Assembly: GCF_014648475.1 (NCBI RefSeq)
Contig: NZ_BMRE01000024.1
Coordinates: forward strand, 1 to 64,000
DNA: 64,000 nt
Origin: Lentzea flava
GTDB taxonomy: Bacteria > Actinomycetota > Actinomycetes > Mycobacteriales > Pseudonocardiaceae
Direction of reading: 5' to 3'
In this document: piece after piece, positions 58,570-64,000 of the stretch
How positions within the stretch are numbered: position 1 is the first letter of the stretch
Layout of the letters: each line of letters opens with the position of its first letter
Made by a program: the position numbers and the translations under genes
Notes under the pieces: generated by a model
Seen by the model: the letters and a program-made list of their open reading frames with translations, nothing else
Database searches by the model: none
What the model was told of the DNA's origin: nothing

Positions 58570-59370
58570 TCAGCGGGCCACGGCGCGTTTGTACTGGTAG
58601 TTGGCCAGCGGTACGAAGATCAACAGGAAGATCACCACCCAGCCGAGTGATGCGAGCACGGGGTGCTGCAGCGGCCACACGTCCGGCGGTGTCTGCAGGG
58701 GAGAGGTGTTGCCGAAGAGCTCGCGGGCGGCCAGCGTCACCGCCGACACCGGGTTCCACTCGGCGATGTGGCGCAGCACCGACGGCAGCTTCTCCGACTG
58801 CACGAACGTGTTCGCGATGTAGGTGATGGGGAAGATGAAGATGAAGCTCGCGTTGTTGAACACCTCGGGACTGCGCACCAACAACCCGATCCACGCCATC
58901 GCCCAGGAGAACGCGTAGGCGAACAGCAGCAGGATCCCGACCGCGGCGAGTGCCTCGAGCGGCGAGGAGTGGATGCGCCAGCCGACGATCAGGCCGGTGA
59001 TCATCATGATGACGATCACCAGCGCGTTGTTGACCAGGTCGGACGTGGTGCGGCCGACCAGGACGGCCGAGCGCGCCATCGGCAGCGAGCGGAACCTGTC
59101 GATGATGCCCTTCGTGATGTCCTCGGCGAGGCCGCTGCCGGTGATGGTGGCGCCGAACAGCACTGTCTGCGCGAAGATCCCGGCCATGAGGAACTCGCGG
59201 TAGTCCATGCCGGGGATCTCGATCGAGCCGCCGAAGACGTAGGCGAACAGCAGCACGAACATGATCGGCGCCGCGGTGGAGAACACCAGCAGGTCCGGCA
59301 CGCGCTTGATCTTGATGAGGTTCCGCTTGGCGACGACGGAACCGTCGGCGAGTGCTTGCAGCAGCTTCAC
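58570..59370 (-). CDS. ABC-2 type permease, DrrB-like
   Basis: The 266-residue protein has six hydrophobic segments and the ABC-2 motif GITKGIIDRFRSLPMARSAV, typical of DrrB-type drug exporters. It overlaps the ATPase gene by 4 nt (ATGA), forming a two-gene exporter. The substrate is unknown. Confidence 0.9.
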   Translation of the reverse strand: MKLLQALADGSVVAKRNLIKIKRVPDLLVFSTAAPIMFVLLFAYVFGGSIEIPGMDYREFLMAGIFAQTVLFGATITGSGLAEDITKGIIDRFRSLPMARSAVLVGRTTSDLVNNALVIVIMMITGLIVGWRIHSSPLEALAAVGILLLFAYAFSWAMAWIGLLVRSPEVFNNASFIFIFPITYIANTFVQSEKLPSVLRHIAEWNPVSAVTLAARELFGNTSPLQTPPDVWPLQHPVLASLGWVVIFLLIFVPLANYQYKRAVAR

Positions 59371-60323
59371 TTCTCGTCCTCCCCCTCGGCGTGGTGTCCG
59401 GTCAGCGTCAGGAACACGTCGTCGAGCGTCGGCCGGCGCAGACCGACGTCGAGGACCTTCACCGACTCGGCGTCCATGCGCCGGATCGCCTCCATCAGCA
59501 CCGCGGACCCGCCTGCAACCGGCACGGTGAGGTGGTGCTGGCGTTCGTCGGACTCCATCGGGCCGACGGCGAGGTCGGCGAGCGCTGACTTCGCCGTGGT
59601 GAGCTCCGCCGACGTGGCGACGGAGAGTTCGAGGCGTTCACCGCCGACCTGGTCCTTCAGCTGGTCGGCTGTGCCTTCGGCGATCACTTTGCCGTGGTCG
59701 ATGACGGCGATCTGATCGGCGAGGCGGTCGGCCTCCTCGAGGTACTGGGTGGTGAGCAGGAGGGTGGTGCCGCCTTTGACGAGCTCCTCGATCACGTCCC
59801 ACATACCGAGGCGTGACCTCGGGTCGAGGCCGGTCGTGGGTTCGTCGAGGAACAGGACGCTCGGCTTCGCGACGAGCGCGCCGGCGAGGTCGAGCCGGCG
59901 GCGCATACCGCCGGAATACCCCTTCACCGGGCGGTCGGCGGCGTCGACGAGGTCGAACCGTTCGAGCAGCTCGCGGGCACGTTCGCGGCTGCGGGCGCGC
60001 CCGAGGTGGTAGAGGCGGCCGACCATGTCGAGGTTCTCGAACCCGGTGAGATTGTCGTCGACCGCGGCGTACTGGCCGGAGAGACCGATGCTCGTGCGGA
60101 GGGCGTCCGCCTGCGTGCGCACGTCGAGCCCGGCGACGCGCGCCGACCCCTCGTCGGGTTCGAGCAGGGTGGTGAACACCCGCACCGCCGTGGTCTTGCC
60201 TGCGCCGTTGGGGCCGAGCAGACCCATGATGGTGCCTTCGGGGACGGTGAGGTCCAGGCCGTTGAGTGCGACGACCGACCCGTAGCGTTTGACCAGGCCT
60301 TCGGCCACGATCGCGTCTGTCAT
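59367..60323 (-). CDS. ABC transporter ATPase, DrrA-like
   Basis: The 318-residue protein has Walker A GPNGAGKTT, the Q-loop, the signature YSGGMRRRLDLAGAL, Walker B VLFLDEPTTGLD and the H-loop TTQYLEEAD. The C-terminal extension (LRRPTLDDVFLTLTGHHAE) is typical of DrrA, the ATPase of daunorubicin-type exporters. A 4-codon ORF (MMPA) overlaps its ATG (see 60320). Confidence 0.93.
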   Translation of the reverse strand: MTDAIVAEGLVKRYGSVVALNGLDLTVPEGTIMGLLGPNGAGKTTAVRVFTTLLEPDEGSARVAGLDVRTQADALRTSIGLSGQYAAVDDNLTGFENLDMVGRLYHLGRARSRERARELLERFDLVDAADRPVKGYSGGMRRRLDLAGALVAKPSVLFLDEPTTGLDPRSRLGMWDVIEELVKGGTTLLLTTQYLEEADRLADQIAVIDHGKVIAEGTADQLKDQVGGERLELSVATSAELTTAKSALADLAVGPMESDERQHHLTVPVAGGSAVLMEAIRRMDAESVKVLDVGLRRPTLDDVFLTLTGHHAEGEDEK

Positions 60324-60334
60324 GCGGGCATCAT
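60320..60334 (-). CDS. Possible 4-codon leader ORF of drrA-like gene
   Basis: On the minus strand an ATG at 60334 with GGGAGG upstream opens the frame Met-Met-Pro-Ala-stop; its TGA overlaps the ATG of the ATPase gene (ATGA). The Shine-Dalgarno sequence fits this ATG better than the gene's own start. Translational coupling is possible, but the ORF may be an accident. Confidence 0.35.
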   Translation of the reverse strand: MMPA

Positions 60335-60384
60335 GTCCTCCCGGTCTGACAATTTCGTCCGGTTTTCGGTCCGTGCATCGGTGA

Positions 60385-60413
60385 TTGACAGCCGGTTTGA
60401 ACGTGAAAATACT
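60385..60413 (+). promoter_or_regulatory. Promoter of the FMO gene
   Basis: TTGACA (60385-60390), a 17-nt spacer and AATACT (60408-60413) are followed after 8 nt by the ATG at 60422. It is probably leaderless. Confidence 0.65.
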
Positions 60414-60421
60414 TCAGGGTC

Positions 60422-61741
60422 ATGGACCGCGTGTGCGTCATCGGGGCAGGCTCTTCTGGCATCGCCGCATGTCAGGTGCTCAGTGCCCGCGGCATCGAGT
60501 ACGACTGCTTCGAGGCGGGATCCGAGGTCGGCGGCAACTGGCGCTACCTCAACGACAACGGCATGTCCTCGGCCTACCGGTCGCTCCACATCAACACCTC
60601 GCGGCAGATGATGGAGTTCAAGTCCTTCCCGATGCCCGCGCACCTCCCGGCCTATCCGTCGCACTTCCAGATCGCCGAGTACTTCGACGACTTCGTGAAG
60701 CACCACGGATTCCGCGACCGCATCCGATTCCGGACCGAAGTCGTCTCGGTTTCTGTCGCGTCAGGTGGCTATTCGGTCACGACTCGCGATCGCGACACGG
60801 GGGAGGAGGTTTCGGGAACTTATCGTTCAGTAATCGTCGCCAACGGGCACCACTGGTCGCCGCGGATGCCGGAACCCGCGTTTCCCGGAACGTTCGACGG
60901 CGAGGAGCTGCACGCGCACTTCTACAAGACGCCGGAGCGTTTCGCGGACAAGAAGGTGCTGGTTCTCGGCATCGGAAATTCGGCGTGCGACATCGCGGTC
61001 GAGTCGTCCCGCGTCTCCGCCCGGACGTTTCTGGCGATGCGGCGCGGAGCGCACATCATGCCGAAGTACCTGTTCGGGATGCCGACCGATCACCTGACGA
61101 CCTCGCCGCTCGCCCGGTACGCGCCTGCGTGGCTGCAGGCGCTGTCTCTGCGCGCGATGCTGCGGCTGGCGCGCGGCAAGCTCTCCGACTACGGGTTGCC
61201 CGAGCCTTCGCACGGCATCCTGGCGGCGCACCCGACCGTGTCCGACGACCTGCTGACCCGGCTCGGGCACGGCGACATCACGGTGAAGCCGAACATCGCC
61301 CGGCTGGACGGATCCGGGGTTGTTTTCGCTGATGGCAGCCGTGAGGACGTCGACATCATCGTCTACTGCACCGGGTACAAGGTCGACTTCCCGTTCCTGG
61401 ACCCGGCCGAGTTCTCCGCGGTGTCGTCGCCGGACAACGAGGTGGCGCTCTACCGGCGGGTCGTCGATCCGGCGCATCCCGGGCTGTACTTCCTCGGGTT
61501 GATCCAGCCGCTCGGGGCGATCATGCCTCTCGCCGAGGCCCAGGCCGAGTGGATCGCCGACCTCGTGTCCGGGCGCGCGGTGCTGCCGCCGGTGCCGGAG
61601 ATGAAGGCGGAGATCACCGCCTACCGGGCGTCGCTGCGAAGCCGGTACGTGAAGTCGAAGCGGCACACGCTGGAGGTCGACTTCCTCGGGTATCAGCGGG
61701 AGCTCGCGGAGGAACGGCGGGCCGGCGCCGCTCGTCGCTAG
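60422..61741 (+). CDS. Flavin-containing monooxygenase
   Basis: The 439-residue protein has the FAD motif GAGSSGIAA, the FEAGSEVGGNW segment, an NADPH motif GIGNSACDIA and the FMO-like VYCTGYKVDFPFLD. It should oxygenate a nucleophilic N or S atom, or act as a Baeyer-Villiger enzyme; the substrate is unknown. Its position next to the DrrAB-like exporter, transcribed divergently, may be coincidental. Confidence 0.9.
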   Translation: MDRVCVIGAGSSGIAACQVLSARGIEYDCFEAGSEVGGNWRYLNDNGMSSAYRSLHINTSRQMMEFKSFPMPAHLPAYPSHFQIAEYFDDFVKHHGFRDRIRFRTEVVSVSVASGGYSVTTRDRDTGEEVSGTYRSVIVANGHHWSPRMPEPAFPGTFDGEELHAHFYKTPERFADKKVLVLGIGNSACDIAVESSRVSARTFLAMRRGAHIMPKYLFGMPTDHLTTSPLARYAPAWLQALSLRAMLRLARGKLSDYGLPEPSHGILAAHPTVSDDLLTRLGHGDITVKPNIARLDGSGVVFADGSREDVDIIVYCTGYKVDFPFLDPAEFSAVSSPDNEVALYRRVVDPAHPGLYFLGLIQPLGAIMPLAEAQAEWIADLVSGRAVLPPVPEMKAEITAYRASLRSRYVKSKRHTLEVDFLGYQRELAEERRAGAARR

Positions 61742-61751
61742 CGTCGGCGGG

Positions 61752-62233
61752 GTGCTGATCTGGATCAACGCCCGTTCGGCGGCGGGAAGACCGCGACAGC
61801 CTTCGAACTCCATCGGCGCCGGCCCTGCGCGGTGACTTCCAGGACCTCCCGGCGTGGCGGCACGGTGTGCACTCGATGCTGGACCTGGCGTTGCGCGGAC
61901 ATCGTCGGCAGGCTGCGCGACGACGGGCACCAGGTGCACCACTTCGCGCTGCTGGCCGAGCCCGTCACCGTGCTGAGGCGGCTGTACAACCGCGGATTGT
62001 GGCCCGGTCTGAAACGCGAGCGCTGGGCGGTCGACCGGATCGACCACTGTTTGACCCGGCTCCGCGAACCGGAGTTCGGCGAGCACATCGTGACCGACCA
62101 CCGGACGGTCGCACAGGTCGCCGACACCATCGCTCATTCGGTCGGGCTGCCGATCACGCCGAACACCGACGGCCCGGTGCTCGCCAAGTTGCGCCGGTAC
62201 GCCACCACGCTGCGCCACGTCCGGCTCGGCTGA
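61752..62233 (+). pseudogene. Decayed P-loop ATPase
   Basis: A GTG at 61752 begins VLIWIN, the usual start of a small ATP-binding kinase-like protein, but the frame is then lost. The P-loop continues in another frame as PFGGGKTATAFELHRRRP, the segment DFQDLPAWRHGVHSMLDLAL is in a second frame, and the C-terminal part (ADIVGRLRDDGHQVHHFALL to about 62233) is in a third. At least two frameshifts and a shortened region are needed to explain this. The pieces are in the right order, so one old gene has decayed. Confidence 0.7.
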
Positions 62234-62247
62234 CCCGCGTGTTGACC

Positions 62248-62282
62248 TTTGCAACGACTCTTTTGACGACGCCCGCAAACGT
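62248..62282 (+). repeat. Dispersed promoter repeat, copy 2
   Basis: The sequence GCAACGACTCTTTTGAC, then GACGCCCGCAAACGT, matches copy 1 (10326-10359) at 29 of 34 positions. It also contains TTGACG with TTGCAT 17-18 nt downstream. Confidence 0.65.
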
Positions 62283-62309
62283 GTTTTGCATCCGCGCGCG
62301 CCGGGTGTG

Positions 62310-62321
62310 GCGATATATCAG
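62310..62321 (+). repeat. GATATATC-family site GCGATATATCAG
   Basis: This is an exact consensus copy in the non-coding gap after the ATPase pseudogene, the only exact copy outside an intact gene. Confidence 0.7.
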
Positions 62322-62344
62322 CGGCCCAGGGCCGTGAGCTGCGG

Positions 62345-62392
62345 CCTAGCAATGAGTCTTTTGACGACGTCCGCAAAAGACTCATTGCTAGG
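62345..62392. repeat. Dispersed promoter repeat, copy 3, as a perfect 19-bp inverted repeat
   Basis: The left arm (62345-62363, CCTAGCAATGAGTCTTTTG) and right arm (62374-62392) are exact inverted copies around 10 nt. The left part plus the loop gives GCAATGAGTCTTTTGAC-GA-CGTCCGCAAA, differing from copy 1 only in the two variable bases. It lies about 90 nt upstream of the chloramphenicol-phosphotransferase-like gene. Confidence 0.75.
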
Positions 62393-62484
62393 GGTGATCA
62401 GCGGTTGGGGTTCTGCGCGTGGGGGTGCGAGGGCGGCGGAGAATTCGGGCATGACGGGTGAGCGGGGCGGGGTACGTTGCGGGC

Positions 62485-63030
62485 GTGGCGTCGAGTGTGC
62501 GGGTGATCGTTCTCAACGGTGGGTCCAGCTCCGGCAAGTCGGGGATCGCGCGGTGTCTGCAGGCCGTGTTGCCCGAGGCGTGGCTGGCGATCGGGGTCGA
62601 CACGTTGATCGATGTGATGCCGCCGCGGTTGCAGCTCGGGGCCGAGGGGATCGGGTTCGCCGACGACGGGGAGATCACCATCGGGGCGGAGTTCCGGCTG
62701 CTCGAGGACGCGTGGATGCAGGGGGTTGCCGCGATGGTGCACGCCGGGGCGCGGGTCATCGTGGACGACGTGTTCCTCGGCGGGACCGAATCGCGGCAGC
62801 GGTGGGAGAAGGTGCTGGACGGGCTCGAGGTGCTGTGGGTGGGTGTGCGGTGTGACGCTGCCGTGGCCGCCGGGCGGGAGCTTGCGCGCGGGGATCGGGT
62901 TGCCGGGATGGCGGCGGCGCAGGCCGAGCTGGTGCATCGGGGGATGAGCTACGACATCGAGGTCGACACGACGCGTGCCGAGGCGATCGAGTGTGCCAAC
63001 GTCATCGCCGAGCGGATCAAGAGCGACTAA
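62485..63030 (+). CDS. Chloramphenicol phosphotransferase-like kinase
   Basis: The 181-residue protein closely follows the pattern of chloramphenicol 3-O-phosphotransferase (178 residues in S. venezuelae): the P-loop NGGSSSGKSGIARCLQ, then LPEAWLAIGVDTLIDVMP with the catalytic Asp39, and a C-terminal SYDIEVDTTRAEAIECA segment. It may inactivate chloramphenicol or act on another substrate. The GTG at 62485 has TACGTT ending 6 nt upstream; an upstream GTG at 62458 is possible. Its 3' end overlaps the radical SAM gene by 4 nt. Confidence 0.85.
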   Translation: MASSVRVIVLNGGSSSGKSGIARCLQAVLPEAWLAIGVDTLIDVMPPRLQLGAEGIGFADDGEITIGAEFRLLEDAWMQGVAAMVHAGARVIVDDVFLGGTESRQRWEKVLDGLEVLWVGVRCDAAVAAGRELARGDRVAGMAAAQAELVHRGMSYDIEVDTTRAEAIECANVIAERIKSD

Positions 63031-63836
63031 GGGCGCGGTGGGTCGTTCGGGGCGCACGAGCCGCCGCCCTGAGGCCAGCAGGACTTGCCCGAGGCCGGAA
63101 CAGCGACCGTCACCTTCGACAGGATCGTCGAGAGATCCGTATCCAATACATTGCCCAGCGACACCGATCGGGCGAACACGCACGGCCAGACTTCGCCCGT
63201 AGCGGAGATCGCCACGGCGCCGTGGCCGCAACGACCGCACAGCTGGTCAGGGGCCGGTGAAGCGTTTGCGCCCCGGCCGACGGCGCGCACGCGATCGGTG
63301 CCGATGCGGGTGACGCCGAGGCGCGAGAGTTCGTCACGGGCGGCGCGGGTGCGCTGTCGGCCGATCATGGTCGACGAGCTGACGTCGATGACACCGGCGC
63401 GCAGCGGGATGTCGCGCGTGCGGGCCTCGGCGATGTTGGCCCTGGTGCGTGCGTAGCTGCCACGGCGGCGGGTGATGGCGTCGTGCTGGGACGCGGTGTC
63501 CGAGTAGTAGCTCGTCGCCAGGCGCACGCCGGGACGGGAGAAGGTGTCCCAGAGGCGCGGGCCGATGTCGACGAGATTCGTGAAGACCTCGACGGAAAGT
63601 CCGGCATCGAGGGCGTGATCCACCAGTGAGGGCAAATCGGGATGCAATGTCGGTTCGCCGCCGATGAACTGAACCGAGTGCGCGCCGAGTTCGGCGAGCT
63701 GGGAGATGGTCCGTGACCAATCCCGTGTTCTCATCGAGCCATGTGTGCCGCGCGGTCCGGAGTCCGCGTAGCAGTGCGTACAGCTCAGCTGGCATTTGCC
63801 GGTGATCTCGAGCCATGCGAAACGCAGGTCGGTCAT
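63027..63836 (-). CDS. Radical SAM/SPASM enzyme, possible RiPP maturase
   Basis: The 269-residue protein has the radical SAM cluster motif C-x3-C-x2-C in CQLSCTHCYADSGPRGTHGS, the GGEPTLHP motif, and a C-terminal cysteine-rich SPASM-like segment (CGRCGHGAVAIS, WPCVFARS and KSCWPQGGGSC). Such enzymes modify ribosomal peptides or make cofactors. The ATG at 63836 has GGGGAGCGGG upstream; a longer frame to 63944 adds 36 basic residues. A precursor peptide gene, if any, should lie beyond the right edge. Confidence 0.85.
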   Translation of the reverse strand: MTDLRFAWLEITGKCQLSCTHCYADSGPRGTHGSMRTRDWSRTISQLAELGAHSVQFIGGEPTLHPDLPSLVDHALDAGLSVEVFTNLVDIGPRLWDTFSRPGVRLATSYYSDTASQHDAITRRRGSYARTRANIAEARTRDIPLRAGVIDVSSSTMIGRQRTRAARDELSRLGVTRIGTDRVRAVGRGANASPAPDQLCGRCGHGAVAISATGEVWPCVFARSVSLGNVLDTDLSTILSKVTVAVPASGKSCWPQGGGSCAPNDPPRP

Positions 63837-64000
63837 GTCCCGCTCCCCTGGACGTCGCCGTACGACAACCATCTTGCCCCGGCGAGTCGCGAATGGAGCT
63901 GTCGAATTCACTGAAACATCGGGCTGATGTTGGACGGATGACATGTTTCCGACACGAATCCGGCGGGCGCCTCGCCGGATTGGTGCTGATCGGCTGATCA

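Noticed and set aside
62345..62392. An insertion-sequence end or intrinsic terminator
   Set aside because: The inverted repeat contains no transposase gene or target duplication and no T-run follows. Its match to the promoter repeat at 10.3 kb explains it better.

Overview
The window is high-GC DNA with dense, short-spaced and often overlapping genes, many GTG starts and actinobacterial gene families throughout (NrdR plus B12-dependent NrdJ, LexA with mycobacterial-type SOS boxes, AfsR/SARP regulator, DtxR next to GalE, DUF4192, DUF3558-like lipoprotein, Tat lyase, HelD-type helicase). It is chromosomal DNA of an actinomycete, most likely of the order Pseudonocardiales (a Lentzea/Saccharothrix-like organism; the genus is inference). 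No tRNA, rRNA, CRISPR array or complete insertion sequence was seen.

Layout. 1-9.2 kb: DUF349 protein; a cluster of an extradiol-dioxygenase-like protein, miaA and dapF; a divergent pair of MFS exporter plus SMP-30 lactonase and an ArsR-like regulator; hflX and a membrane-anchored propeller protein. 9.2-17.3 kb: P450 facing an IS30-HTH/GbsR regulator, lexA and an SOS-controlled small membrane protein, a secreted S1 protease, an AfsR-like regulator. 17.6-21.6 kb: nrdR-nrdJ with a clear terminator. 21.6-30 kb: LysR/SDR pair, an ADP-ribosylglycohydrolase remnant, CGNR regulator, alpha/beta hydrolase, Rph/PEP-synthase-like enzyme, EcsC and DUF4239 proteins. 30-42.6 kb: small basic protein, CBS protein, polysaccharide lyase, DUF3500, endonuclease V, lspA, GH4 glycosidase, HelR-like helicase, cutA, adenosine deaminase, an S15 peptidase whose 3' end looks frameshifted, DUF4192. 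42.5-47.4 kb: dtxR-galK-galE-S9 peptidase operon. 47.5-55.4 kb: rhodanese, lipoprotein, AcuC-type deacetylase next to a GNAT/acyl-CoA-synthetase fusion (reversible lysine acetylation), solute-binding lipoprotein, GntR regulator. 55.5-64 kb: a paralogous pair of uncharacterised proteins behind rtcB, a DrrAB-like exporter, FMO, a decayed P-loop ATPase, a repeat-rich gap, a chloramphenicol-phosphotransferase-like kinase and a radical SAM/SPASM enzyme at the edge.

The least ordinary signals are not genes. An AT-rich palindrome, SCGATATATCAG or close variants, recurs about a dozen times, mostly inside coding sequences and at the cost of rare codons. A promoter-bearing repeat of about 28 nt occurs at 10.3 kb and twice at 62.2-62.4 kb, once as a perfect 19-bp inverted repeat. 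A decamer, TCCACTTTGG, occurs four times. At least ten genes have a -10 box 6-8 nt before the start codon, which points to leaderless transcripts.
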